DNA of 64,000 bases from Delphinus delphis (GCF_949987515.2 NC_082688.1:106805893-106869892); one strand, 5' to 3'. Positions 33,481 to 45,145 are shown, counted from the first letter of the stretch. Numbers and translations: made by a program. The notes: generated from the sequence alone by a model not told the origin.

Positions 33481-35284
33481 AATCAAAACTGGACAAAACA
33501 GGGACAACAAGATGAAAGAAAGAACAGGTCTAGGTAAAACTGGGAGAGAGGAACCATAAAATCTCAGAAAGTAAGCTGTCTGTGCAAAAACCACAAAAGA
33601 AGGAGTACTATGAGGAGGGGAAAACAAACTAAACTAATCCTCCTTCTAAGAGATGGAGAAAACTAACTTCACATAAAAATGAGCAACGGAATCTACTGAT
33701 GTCAGATGCCATACAAAATTACTGTAAAGAAAAGATATTCAACAGCTAATATCCCCAACAGACAATAAAAGCACGTCCACCCCCAATTTCAGAACCAGAT
33801 AAAAGATATCAAAATGATACAAGGCATGAATGACTATCAGATTCTTTTTTAAATTCACAGAAGAGGTGATTCAGAAAACTCAAGGAAGAACAACAAATAA
33901 AAGAAAACACCATTTTAGAAATGAACATTATTTTAGAAGACGAGAGCAAATAAACACAAAAATGCTTTTAAGAGAAACAGATGGCTAAAAAGAGAAATTT
34001 TTTTAAATAAAAGAAAACAGAGATAAATAAAAAGGATGCAAGAGAAACATAACAAATATTAAAGATAGGAAAGGAAAATCTAACAGAAAATAGGAGTCTC
34101 TAACTAAAACAACAACAAAGCAATGGAAAAGAACAAATACTGAAAATTATAATACAAGAACATTTTCCTGAATAAAAAATGATATAAACCTACATATCGA
34201 AAGACCATACCATTTATCTGAGACTATTCACCCCAAACGAACAACACCAGACATACTCTCAAAAAAACACTGGGCGTCCCTGGTGGAAAATGGTTAAGAA
34301 TCCACCTGCCAATGCAGGAGACGCGGGTTCAAGCCCTGGTCCATGAAGGTCCCACATGCCGCGGAACAACTAAGCCCGTGTGCCACAACTAATGAGCCTG
34401 AACTCTAGAGCTCACAAGCCACAACTACTGAGCCCGCATGCCACAACTACTGAGCCCACGTGCCACAACTACTGAAGCCCGCATGCCTAGAGCCCGTGCT
34501 CCGCAACAAGGCACCACAATGAGAAGCCCACGCACCTCAACGAAGAGTAGCCCCTGCACGCCGCAAATAGAGAAAGCCCGTGCGCAGCAACAAAGACCCA
34601 ATGCAGCCAAAAATAAATAAATAAAATAAAAATAAATTTTAAAAAAATTACTGGATTGAAAGAAAAGTCTTTGGGACTTCTAGGCAAAAAGAACAAATGA
34701 CTCACAGAGGAAAATATCATTTGATATTGTCAGCAATATTTTATGACAGAAGAAAACAGAGAAACATAATTAAGATACTAAAGGAAAGAAAATGCAAGTC
34801 AAAAATTTTATATCCAGCAAAAGTGACTTTCAAGTATTAAGGGAACAGTTATCACTATGCAAAGAACTCAAGAAGAGTTGTCAACAACTTCCTGGGTAAT
34901 CTACTAGAGAATAAGCTTTAGAAAACTAAAATGACTACAAAGACATATATAAAGACTGCTATGAGCATCAACTAACTGTATGGTTACTTGCAGAACAAAG
35001 ATTAAATGAAAGTTAAAAGAGAGATTATAATATTTAATGGCTATATGTTGACACAGTGTAACTACTAAAAACCATCGAGAGACTGGGAAGAGCATATACC
35101 AAACAACTACCTTCTATTTTGACTCCACAAGAGAAATAAAAGCCCTTATCTCCAGAGCCCTTCCTTGTTCATACACTAGAATACTAACCGCTCAGTTTGA
35201 CACTACAAAGAAAGAAAGAGAAAAAAAGATTAAAAGAGTAGTGCTAGAAAATTTTCCCAACACTGAAGATAATGATTTTCTTTG
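33481..35284 (+). mobile_element. A-rich L1/HAL1-like tract, split by a SINE
   Basis: Plus-strand A-rich text resembling old L1-class 5' or HAL1 sequence. It includes 'tttatatccagcaaaagtga', 'aagtattaagggaacagtta', 'agagagattataatatttaa', 'aaccatcgagagactgggaa' and 'gctcagtttgacactacaaa'. It is collinear on both sides of the CHR-2 at 34274-34622 and leads into clear L1 ORF2 at 35285. I am confident it is repeat-derived, less sure of the family. Confidence 0.5.
34274..34622 (+). mobile_element. CHR-2-type SINE
   Basis: Starts 'gcgtccctggtggaaaatgg', where part of the usual 'ggcgcagtggtt' is altered. The CHR-2 body contains an extra 'ccacaactactgagcc' unit, and the tail is ATAAATAAATAAA. The flanking 'acactgg' and 'ttactgg' may be a decayed TSD. 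Confidence 0.9.
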
Positions 35285-37605
35285 CTGAAAAGGCCAAGAA
35301 ACAAAACAAACAATGAAAAGATAAAATTTATTTGTAGCTGACATGACCATCTACATAGAAAATTCCCATGGAATCTACCAAAGAAGCTACTAAAACTAAT
35401 TTTAGCAAGGTTCCAGGATACAGCAATATATGAAAATCAATTGTATTTCTACAAACCAACAGAAATTGAAATTAACAAAATACCATTAAATAATATTATC
35501 AGAAAATATAAAATACTTAGGGATAAATCTGATGAAAGACACACAAGAACTTTACACTGAAAACAACAAAATAATGCTGAGAGAAATTAAAGACTACCTA
35601 AATAAATGGCGAACTATGCTGTGTTATTGGATCAGAAGGTTCAATATTGTTAACATTTCAATTCTTCCCAAACTGATCTACAAATTCAACACAATCCCAA
35701 TTAAAAGCCTCACACGCTGTTTTGTAGAAGTTTATAAACTGACTCCAAAATGCATGTGAAGATGCAAAGGACCAAGAAGAGCCAAAACAGCTTTCAGGAA
35801 GAAGAATATTTGAGGACTTACAGTACAAGGCTTCAAGACTAATTTTTAAAGTTACAGTAATAAAGAAAGTGTGGTATTGGCATGAAGATACACAAAAAGA
35901 TCAATGGAACAGAACAGAGCTCAGAAATAGAATCACACATTTATGGTCAACTGATTTTCAACAAAGGTGCAAAGGCAATTCAGTAAAGAATAACCTTGTC
36001 AACAAATGATACTAGAACAATTGGATGTTGATACAAAAAAAAAAAAAAAGGACTGATCCATACTTCATATTATATACAATAAGTAACTTAAAGTGGGTCA
36101 TAGACCTAGATGTAAAACCTAAAACTATAAAACTTCTGGACGAAAACACATAAGAAAATCTTTGTGTTCCTGGATTTGGAAAAGATCTCTAAAATACAAT
36201 ACCAAAAGCACAATCCATAAAAGAATAAATTAATAAAAGAGACTTCATCAAAATTTAAAACTTCTGCTCATTAGAAGATACTGTTACAAGAACAAGAAGA
36301 CAAGCCAGAGACTGAGAGAAAATATTTTCAAAGCATGTATGTGATAAAGAACTTGTATCCAAAATAAACATTTCTCAGTACTCAACAGTAAGAAACCAAA
36401 CAACCCCATTTTTAAAGTGGGCATGAAATTTTAACAGATACTTTACCAAAGAAGATATATGGATGGCAATAAGCAGATGAAAATATGCTCAACATTATTA
36501 GTCATTAGAGAAATGCAGACTGCTACCATTACACATCTCTTCGAAAGGCTAAAATCACAACAATTCATCATACCAACTGTTGGCAAGTGTTATGGTCTGA
36601 ATTGTGTGTCCCAAACTTCATAAGCTGAAGCCCTAACCCCCAGTACCTCAGAATACATGGGTCTTTAATGAGATGATTAAGTTAAAAACGAGGTTAGGGT
36701 GGGCTCTAATCCAACCTGACCTGTGTCCTTATAAGAAGAGGAAATTTAGACACAAAAAAAGACCACAAAGAAAAGACCATGTGAAGAGGCAACACAGAGC
36801 AGCCATTTACAAGCCAAGGAGAAAGACCTCAGGAGAAAGCAACCCTGCCAACACCTTGATCTTGCACTTCCACCCTCAAGAGCCACGAGAAAATTAATTT
36901 CTGTTGTGTAAGTCCCTCAGTTTATGGTATTTGGCTATGGCAGCCCTAGCAAACTGATCCAGCAAGGATATGAAGCAACAGTAACCCTCACACAGTTCAT
37001 GTTAATGCCAAATGGTATAACCACTTTGGAAAACAGTAACGATGTCTTAAAACCTTAAACATACACCTCCCATATGATCTAGCCATTCCACAACTAGGTA
37101 CTTACCACCTAAAGTAAAAGCCCAAAGACTTGTACACAAATGTTCATGGCTTATTTGTAATAGCTCCAAACTGGAAACAACCGAAGCATCCATCAACAGA
37201 TGAATGGACAGACAAACTAGGGTTTCTACAATGGAATACTTCTGGGCAATAAAAGGAATGAACTATTAATATGCACAACAGCATAGATGAATCTGAATAT
37301 AATTATGCTGAGTAAAAGAAACCAAACAGAAACGAAAACAGTGTATAATTTCATTAACATAAAATTATAGAAAAGGTATACTAATCTATAGTGAAAGAGC
37401 AGATCAGTGGTTGCTTGGTGACAGGAAGGGGTTACAAAGGTGCACAAGGAAATTATGGGCAGTGACAGATATGTTGGTTATCTTAATTGTGGATCCCAAG
37501 GGTGAGGATATACATTTCAAAACATATCAAATTACACACTTCAAATGTGTGTAGTTTTCTGTAAGTCAATTATACTTCAATGAACCTGTTAAAAAGTTAA
37601 ATATG
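35285..37605 (+). mobile_element. Old L1: ORF2 3' half to 3'UTR, split by MLT1D
   Basis: Plus-strand L1 fossil in two collinear pieces, 35285-36597 and 36962-37605. Landmarks: 'tacagcaatatatgaaaatc', 'tcttcccaaactgatctaca', 'gaagagccaaaacagctttc', 'atcaatggaacagaacagag', 'tatggtcaactgattttcaa' and 'gagacttcatcaaaatttaa'. After the LTR come 'ggatatgaagcaacagtaac', 'ccatcaacagatgaatggac' and 'tcaattatacttcaatgaac'. A 75-codon open frame at 35532-35759 is an ORF2 remnant with L1 RT-downstream character. It is inactive. Confidence 0.9.
36598..36961 (+). mobile_element. MLT1D-type MaLR solo LTR inside L1, with intact TSD
   Basis: A 364-bp LTR beginning tgttatgg and ending atcca: 'aagccctaacccccagtacc', 'gtccttataagaagaggaaa', 'gaccatgtgaagaggcaaca', 'tttctgttgtgtaagtccct' and 'atggcagccctagcaaactg'. 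The exact 5-bp TSD gcaag (36593-36597; 36962-36966) is the size expected for MaLR/ERVL integration. The L1 text 'tgttggcaag|gatatgaag' is restored if the LTR is removed. Confidence 0.92.
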
Positions 37606-38450
37606 TGCATATTACACATTAAATACTACAAAGGAGAAATGGACATAAAATCATCCATCAATAAAGGTTTCTAATAAACTTCTTCCAGGCCTTGACAGAT
37701 GGAGTAAGTAAAAAACCAAGAACACAGAAGAATATTTAAGTTGAGATGAAGAGCAGTTTTAGTGACTAAAGGGTCACCAAGGATATTTCTGTGGTCCGGG
37801 TTTCTTGATCTAGAGGCTGCTCACATGGGAGTACTCACTTTGTCAAAATTCACTGAGCGAAAACGTAAAAAAAGCCACTTGAATTCAACAAGGACTACAA
37901 ATTAATATATAAATTTTGGCTACTAAATAGATTAAAAGACTGATAATACTTCTTTGAAGTATATGCAAACTGGTACCTATTTAGAGTGTTTTTTTATGTT
38001 TGTTTCATGAGATACAGAGATATTTACCCTACTAAATACTAACACAAGTACAAAAGGTAAATATGTATCAAGAAGTTTACTGAAGAACTTTTTGTATTCA
38101 TATGTATAATTTTTGCATTCATAAAAACATCAGAAATTAACTAAATATTTTCAATAAGGAATTAACAAATTATGGCACAATGTACAACACAATGGAATTC
38201 TACATATACATTTAACATAATCAGAGCTATATATACTGATACAGAAAGGCATGCAAGATGTTAAGTTAAAATACCAAATTGTAACATGATACGTATAGTA
38301 TACTCCCATTTTTAATAAAAGTGAGTAAGAATAATATAGAGGGTCACTCAACAAACTTTTAATAGTGTTATTTCTGTGAGGGTGAAATTATGGGAAATTT
38401 TTGCTCTGTATATTTCATGTCCAGAATGGCTTCTACTTTTGAAGTAAGTA
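37606..38450. other. AT-rich anonymous DNA
   Basis: No gene or repeat recognised. Confidence 0.4.
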
Positions 38451-38501
38451 TTGGGTTCCATAACACCTTATGGAAAAACCCAAACTTTTTGGCCAACCCA
38501 A
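38451..38501. mobile_element. 51-bp mariner (Tc1/mariner) miniature remnant
   Basis: The ends ttgggtt... and ...aacccaa are flanked by TA on both sides (38449-38450; 38502-38503). The right arm, 'acttttttggccaacccaa'-type text, is the long mariner TIR of the palindromic MITE common in cetartiodactyls. Most of the left arm is missing, leaving 'ttgggttccataacacctta'. Confidence 0.8.
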
Positions 38502-38503
38502 TA

Positions 38504-38878
38504 CGTATCACACTTCTGTAATGTGAAAAACTATATAAAAAATTAATGAGATGAAAACATTTCCAGAATGTCTATGCTTAAATCTTTCAAAAACCCACTG
38601 CTGTTTCATCCTTCATATAAAAGTAGGAAACAAGGTGAAAGTGAATTTAATTAGGTAGGACTTCCTTCTCTACACCCACATCCTCCATACTGGGTTACTT
38701 CCTCCCTGATTCCACCTTGTTTCTTAAATTGGAATATCTGACTAGCTGAAAAAAGGGAGTTGAACAGAATGATCACTTAAAATTCCTTCCAACCTTGAAG
38801 TCCTTTATTGTTTTCCCCTCTCTTTTATTCTGTCTACCTCCTTTAACCATAACAAAGATGTGTACTGTTTACTGTACA
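38504..38878. other. Anonymous DNA
   Basis: No gene. Weak MIR-like text near 38755-38815 ('gaacagaatgatcacttaaa'). Confidence 0.35.
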
Positions 38879-39147
38879 CAGTGGTCCCCCCTTATCCGCA
38901 GGGGTTATATTCCAAGAACCCCAGTGGATGCCTGAAACTCGGAGAGTATGGAACCCTATATATACAATATTTTTTCCTGTACATACATACTAAAGTTTTA
39001 TTTATAAATTAGGCACAGTAAGAGATTAACAGCAGTAACACAATAAAAAAGAACAATTATAACAATATACTTTTATTAAAGTTATATGGTTGTGGTCTCT
39101 CTCAAAATATTGTACAAATTTAATGCCTTTTCCATCTTTTCTTTTTT

Positions 39148-39493
39148 ATAGTTTTTGTTTTTTTTATTTTTGGCTGCAATGGGTCTTCGATGCTGCATGT
39201 GGGCTTTCTCTAGTTGCAGCGAGCAGGGGCTACTCTTCGTTGAGGTGCACAGGCTTCTCATGGCAGTGGCCTCTCCTGTGGCAGAGCACTGGCTCTAGGC
39301 GCACGGGCTTCAGTAGTTGTGGCATGCAGGCTCAGTAGTTGTGGCTCACGGGCTCTAGAGCGCAGGCTCAGTAGTTGTGGTGCACGGGTTTAGTTGCTCC
39401 ACGGCATGTGGGCTCTTCCCAGACCAGGGCTCGAACCTGTGTCCCCTGCATTGGCAGGTAGATTCTTAACCACTGTGCCACCAGGGAAGTCCC
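39148..39493 (-). mobile_element. CHR-2-type SINE in Tigger, minus orientation
   Basis: Minus-strand copy from the T-rich tail 'atttttggctgcaatgggtc' through repeated 'cagtagttgtgg' units to 'accactgtgccaccagggaa' and 'gtccc'. Full length. The TSD is not clear. Confidence 0.92.
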
Positions 39494-39939
39494 TTATCTA
39501 AGTATTTCTCATGCAGTGTGGCCACAGCTTTTGCAGTTTAAGATGTGACAGCAAAACCAGCATGAATTTCTTCTTCTTCACAGTTTCACAAATAGATTTG
39601 TTCTTACTGAAGATCTTAGCGACCTCAGCATATGATTTTTTTTCCTTCCTTGAGAATTTTCACCTTTTCACTTAAAGGAAGCACTTTATGGCTTCTCTTT
39701 GGTACATCCGAATTGCCAGCATTGCTACTCTCGCACTTTGGGGTCATTACTAAGTAAAATAAGGGTCATATCCCATGAGCATAAGCCCTGGGATACCACG
39801 ACAGTTGGTCTGATAACCAAGACAGCTACTGAGTGACTAACAGACGGGATACACTGGACAAAGGGATGCTTCGTGTCCCTGGCTGTATGGCACAAGATTT
39901 CATCACTCAGAATGACATGTTATTTAAAGCTCATGAACT

Positions 39940-40279
39940 GGGACTTCTCTGCTGGCCCAGTGGTCAAGAATACGCCTGTCAATGCAGGGGACATGGGTTC
40001 GAGCCCTGGTCCGGGAAGATCCCACATGCCGCAGAGCAACTAAGCCTGTGCACCACAACTACCGAGCCTGCACTCTGGCACCCGTGAGCCACAACTACTG
40101 AGCCCGTGCTCCTAGAGCCCGTGCTCCACAAGAGAAGAAGCCACCGCAATGAGAAGCCCGCACACCGCAATGAAGAGTAGCCCCCGCTCGCCCCAACTAG
40201 AGAAAGCCCAAGCGCAGCAACAAAGACCCAACGCAGCCCGAAAAATAAATAATTAATTTTAAAAATAAATAAAATAAAA
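39940..40279 (+). mobile_element. CHR-2-type SINE in Tigger, plus orientation
   Basis: Full-length copy from 'gggacttctctgctggccca' to 'gacccaacgcagcccgaaaa' with an (ATAA)n-like tail. The 10-bp TSD ctcatgaact is perfect at 39930-39939 and 40280-40289. It forms an inverted pair with the copy 450 bp to its left. Confidence 0.95.
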
Positions 40280-40300
40280 CTCATGAACTTACAATTGGTG

Positions 40301-41395
40301 TCAGAAGTAAGGGCTGTCTTGGGGACTGTGCCCTCAAACTGTGCAGTTGGCTAACTCCGGGAGGGTATCAGCCAGTGTGTTTTTGCAGTTTTCTTGCAAA
40401 TTAAAAGAGTTTCTAATGTACATGTAATCTCTTCCTTTCTGCTGGTTCCTTCTCTGCCTATAAATATGGCCTATCATCCCATTCTTTAAGAGAAAATGAA
40501 AGCACACGCCCTCTGTCTTCTTTTCTCTCCACTGACTGCTTCAATCCTTCTCTTCAAGTCTTCTCAGTAAGAGAAGTTCAAAACTGAACCCTAAAATTTT
40601 CTTATCATATTCTCATAAACCTGCTATATAAAGTTTCTACTCCTCCTGGAAGGGAAAGACAAATAGGGAATACAAACGATTTCTACAGGCACAGCCTCGT
40701 ATTTATCTGAGCTGCAATAAGAGATGAAAACAATTAAGAATCTTCTGGCCAGGCCCATGTTTTCATCCTGAGGCCCCCAACCACTGGCACCTGCTTCTCC
40801 AGTCTTCGACATGACATACTCCCTGGAACTGCGCTCATTTAACAAGCTTATTTTATTACTCAAAAAGAGGCTGCTTGGCTTGGCTATAGTCACCTCAGCC
40901 TTGTCTTGCTTCAGGCTTCCAAATTTTAAATAGCGCTACTTAACATCTGGGCAGACTGAATTCCCTGCCCTACTAGTTAATTAAGGGTCAAGTATTCCAG
41001 AGTGGTAGTCAGATACGTTCAAAACTGAAAAGAAAAATCTGTTTTTAAATCAGTATGACCAAAGACTTTATAATTTGAACATTAAAGCTTCATTAAAAAA
41101 AATCAAATAAACAAGGGACACCCGCCCCCTCCGAGGGAAAAAAAATGTAAGACTTCACAAGAGTCGTGTACTATCTTTAGGATACAGATCTTTAGCAGAA
41201 TTCAGGATCCTTAAATGAGATTCAAGAACTATACACACTATCTAAAGCTTTACACTTCTGAAAAGAGGCACATGCTGTTTGTTTTACACAAGTATGCAGT
41301 TTTCCACCTATTTCAGTGATTTCTCAGAGTAGAGAGTTTAATACTTAATTCTCACAAAGCACCCATCATCACCCCTTGCAGACTATTATTACACA
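40301..41395. other. Anonymous DNA
   Basis: No gene or repeat recognised. Confidence 0.4.
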
Positions 41396-41399
41396 AGGC

Positions 41400-41960
41400 T
41401 AACTGGCCTCCCCACATCTGCTCAAACCTCCCATCAATCTCTGCTCCACTCCGCTCCACTCCACTCCAGGGTGATCTTCCCCAAAACTTAATAAAAGAAC
41501 CTGATCTTCTTCCAGCAATGGTCTTCTGGAGCCTTTAGGATGAAGCCAAAATCCTTACAAGACCCTCACCATGTGGCCCTAGTCACCATGTCCTGCTCTC
41601 CCCCTGCATACGTACACTTCAGCCTTCTGGGTCTGCTTGTACAGGAACCCCACTCTCCCCAGGCACGCTCCCTCCCTCATAACTGCGCCCTCTGCCTCAT
41701 ACATCCTTCCCCCACTCTTCCGCCAGACTCTACCCATCCCTCAGGCTGCAGGTTTCACAGTACCGAAGAGGTCTTTGCTGGCACAAACGAAGTAATAAAC
41801 AGCCACACGTGCCCACATCAGACAACCCACCTCTCACAGCACCAACTACTCTTGTTCAATTTGTCTCCGCTCGACAGGAAGCTTGAGACAGAAACCATGA
41901 TTTTCTTATCCCCTGCTATGTACACGGTGCTTCTGCACATATTTTGCTGAATGAATTGAG
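41400..41960 (+). mobile_element. L2 LINE 3' end
   Basis: Plus-strand L2: 'ggatgaagccaaaatcctta', 'cctcaccatgtggccctagt', 'acttcagccttctgggtctg', 'ccctctgcctcatacatcct', 'tcccctgctatgtacacggt' and terminal 'tgctgaatgaatt'. The order is as in the L2 ORF2 end and 3'UTR. The 136-codon open frame within it is chance read-through of L2 pyrimidine-rich sequence. A short ctccact/ctccgct run lies at 41446-41468. Confidence 0.85.
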
Positions 41961-43355
41961 TCTAGAAGCATAAACTATACTGACCTTAAAGGCTTCAGTC
42001 CATTATTAGTACTAATTATATAATCTTATTAAAATTTCTTTTCAAGAATCCCTCACAAAAGAGGTTTCTTTCAAGTGAAAGTTTGTCATTAAAATACTAC
42101 ACAGGTTTGTAACAATAAAACCAGTATACAATTTTTGAGTCTTTAAAGAGCATATGTTTTCACTAAGGATTCAGAGCAGAAAGAATATAAATGCAAGAGT
42201 AATGGCCGCCTAATGAAGTTTCATTTTAATTTCTGAAGCCAATTAATACCATGCCCAAAGGGCATTATAACCACAACCAAAAAACCTCCTTTTGTTAAGC
42301 ATAGGGTCAAATCTATGTTCAAACATGTGCTAAATTTTAATGCTTTACTTAGGCAGAATTTCCCTCATAAGAAGCTGATTTCTTTATAAATAGTATCTAT
42401 GAGATTAGAAACTAGCGATTAACATTGTGGCCTAAGTTAAAACAAAGAAAACAGGTCACCATAAAAATTAATCCTCTTCATAGTTTATAGTTAAAATTAT
42501 CTAAGAGTAAAAGAAAAATGCCCAGCAAGGATTTACTAAGTGTAGAACCGGCTGAATTCACTTCTAAATGAGAAACTATTTAGAACAAGATAAACTACCA
42601 TAGACCCCAACTTCATTTTCCCCACACCCTGAAAAAAAAATGCCAAAGCCTACAGCCCAAAGCATGAGGAAGAACTGTGGAAGTTCTCACTTTATATTTA
42701 TGTTTGATCCTTTCATATATCTGTCCTATATCCTTAATGACCTCAACTAAGTTCAAGGGCATGGACTCTCTGATACATTCTCCTATCACCAGAACCTAGC
42801 AAAGAAAAGGAATTAAATGAACACAATGAATACAATAACAGCAAGATAGTAGGTCAGGCCACAGCCCAAATTTACCTATAAGCCAACTGTAAGTCTTATA
42901 TAAGTCCAATAGTTCTAAATACAATGTACGCAAGCCATTCATTACAAATTAGATTATTTACCCATTCTTTCCTGATGCCAAGTGTCAATTCGGTGTTGGA
43001 TCAACCCTGCTACCTTTTGAGCAGCCTATTTCAATCACCCTCTTTCCTTCTTTACTGGCTCCTTCCTTTTATTTAAATACATTCAAGTCTCTCCCAACTT
43101 GAATAAAACTTCTCTGGACCCCATGATCTCTTCTAGCTCTCTCCCTCCTCAAGTCCCTTTATATCCAAACATCTTGAGAAAGTGGTCTGCATTTCTTCAC
43201 CTCCTACTCACTCCTTAATCATATATGCATGATGCAAGTGAAGTAGTAAATTACTGAGCCATAAAACTGAAGATGAAAATAATTTATGGACAAAACCATT
43301 ACACTTTTAAACATTTCAAGATTTATAAACAGAAACTTACCCAAGTCTCTTTCCC
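41961..43355. other. AT-rich anonymous DNA
   Basis: No gene. A weak L2-like tail near 42755-42830 ('ctatcaccagaacctagcaa') is the only repeat-like text. Confidence 0.4.
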
Positions 43356-43359
43356 AGCT

Positions 43360-43920
43360 AGAGCTTCTCCTACCACTCCAAGTTTTTATCTAGCCCACCT
43401 ACCTCTCGCTTTTAGCTATACGGTGGCAAGACCTAAATCCTCACCATGCATTTCTGCATAGGTCTTGCTCCTTGGGTTCCCGCTGCTTAGAATGTTTTTC
43501 CAACCTTTTGTTCATTTAACTTTCTCATTCTTCAAGCCCAAACTCAAATGGCATCTCCTCTCTGTAACTTTCCCCAGCCTCTCACCCCAATAAAACTACT
43601 CCTTTAACTGTGTTCTCAAAACACTTAACTCAGACTTCCCTGATAGCAGGCAATACGTCATATTCTATTTTCTTGCCTGCCTGTCTCCTCAGCTGAACTG
43701 AATTACTGGAAGGCAGAGACTGTCTTAAAGGAAGTCAAAGATCTGTGAAACCCCTAAAATTGTATGCAAAATTTCCCATATCTTTTGTTTTTGGAGAGAA
43801 AGTCTATAGCAGTTATCAGTTTCTCACAGAGGCATGTGACTCCAAAGAATTTAAAAATACTTCCCCCTAAGTTAGCACAGTACCTGTCACATAGCAGAGA
43901 CCCATTAAGTGTCTATTAAA
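43360..43920 (+). mobile_element. L2 LINE 3' end
   Basis: Plus-strand L2: 'gcttctcctaccactccaag', 'tgggttcccgctgcttagaa', 'cattcttcaagcccaaactc', 'aaatggcatctcctctctgt' and, near the end, 'tagcacagtacctgtcacat' with 'cattaagtgtctattaaa'. It is entered at its 3' tip by a tiny L1. Confidence 0.8.
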
Positions 43921-43934
43921 TTGTCATCAATATA

Positions 43935-43996
43935 CAGCAGAAACTAACACAACATTGTTAAGCAATTATACTCCAATAAACATGTTTAAAAAAAAA
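43935..43996 (+). mobile_element. 62-bp L1 insertion (extreme 5' truncation)
   Basis: Only the last ~55 nt of an L1 plus an A-tail: 'cagcagaaactaacacaaca', 'caattatactccaataaac', A9. A perfect 14-bp TSD, ttgtcatcaatata, lies at 43921-43934 and 43997-44010. The L1 end matches the copy at 14445-14500. Confidence 0.95.
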
Positions 43997-44099
43997 TTGT
44001 CATCAATATACTTGCAAAGTGACTGCACAGTGATGAATCTAAATATTTATTTGCGGGGAGAGAAGAAACAAATCTTGCTTACAGAATTCTAAATAACAT

Positions 44100-44808
44100 G
44101 TCATCACTGCCCCCTCCAGGAGGTGGAGCTTAATCCCCCCATGCACATGTGCTCACACAGTCCTTGAGGGTGGGCCACTTAGTGACTTGCTTCCAAAGAA
44201 CAGAACGGCAAAAGAGAAAAAGAGTAACGTCACAGTGAAGAAACCTGGCAAACACCACCTTACTAGTGATGAAGGTTAACCTTACCCATGATGTAGTGTA
44301 GGCATCAGAGCCCCTTGATACAATGTGTCAAGAAGGGCATTTCACTCCTTCTTGAGAAAAATCTAGTATTCTTTCCCAAAATCCATCACCTCAGGATAAC
44401 CATGACAAAAAATCGGACCAACCCAAACTGAGGAACGGTCCACAAAATGCCTGACCAGTACTCCCCCAAACTGTCAGGGTCACGAAAAACAACGAAATAT
44501 TGCAACTGTCACGGCCCAAAGGAGACTAAGGAGATGTGACAACAAAATGCAATTTGCTTCCCTGGACTGGATCCTGCAACAGAGAGAAGATACAAATAGG
44601 AAAACTGGTGAAATCCAAATGAAGTCTGGAGTTTAGTTAATAGTAATGTACACCACTGGTTTCTTAGTTGGGACAAATGTACCATGATAGTGTAAGATGT
44701 TAACAACGGAAGAAACTGGGTGAGGAGTATATGGGAACTCTCTGTGCTTTCTTTACAATTTTTCTGTAAACCTGAAATTATTCAAAAATAAAAAGCTTAT
44801 TTTTTAAG
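44100..44808 (+). mobile_element. Old L1M 3'UTR
   Basis: Plus-strand 3'UTR of an older L1: 'cccaaaatccatcacctcag', 'aaatcggaccaacccaaact', 'aaggagactaaggagatgtg', 'gaagtctggagtttagttaa', 'tagtaatgtacaccactggt', 'gaactctctgtgctttcttt' and terminal 'ttattcaaaaataaaaagct'. Confidence 0.8.
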
Positions 44809-45145
44809 AGTCTAGTTTCACCTAATTACAAACTTCTCAGATTCATAGTCTCCAAACTTCAAAGAACTATTAGCTAACAGATCGGCTGTCCAATCTCCAT
44901 TAAGTTACATTAGACATGCCATAAGGAGTGTTTTACTCAAACCAAAGCAAAAATCTGTCAATTATAATTATGAAAATTAGAAATTACAACTTAGAACTTA
45001 GTGATTGGCATCTATTTCTTGATAATGAAGCTTCAAATGTGTAATTAGTGACATTTAAAATCTGAACCATTCAACTCTCTACATTCAAGCATCACAATGC
45101 ACTACAACACAATGAGCGGGGAAACACAGACCAACAAACAATAAT
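44809..45145. other. AT-rich anonymous DNA
   Basis: No gene or repeat recognised. Confidence 0.4.

Larger units (their letters stand above)
38879..40300. mobile_element. Tigger-class DNA transposon, split by two CHR-2 SINEs
   Basis: The terminal repeat 'cagtggtccccccttatccg' starts at 38879, followed by 'aagaaccccagtggatgcct', 'ataaattaggcacagtaaga' and 'tggttgtggtctctctcaaa'. After the first SINE come 'aatttcttcttcttcacag', 'cttttcacttaaaggaagca', 'cttctctttggtacatccga', 'actttggggtcattactaag' and 'gggataccacgacagttggt'. It is an internally deleted Tigger relative. The distal TIR is not seen, so the copy is truncated around 40300. Confidence 0.8.

Noticed and set aside
41540..41950. 136-codon plus-strand open frame
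   Set aside because: Lies inside an L2 3' end; the length is due to pyrimidine-rich composition.
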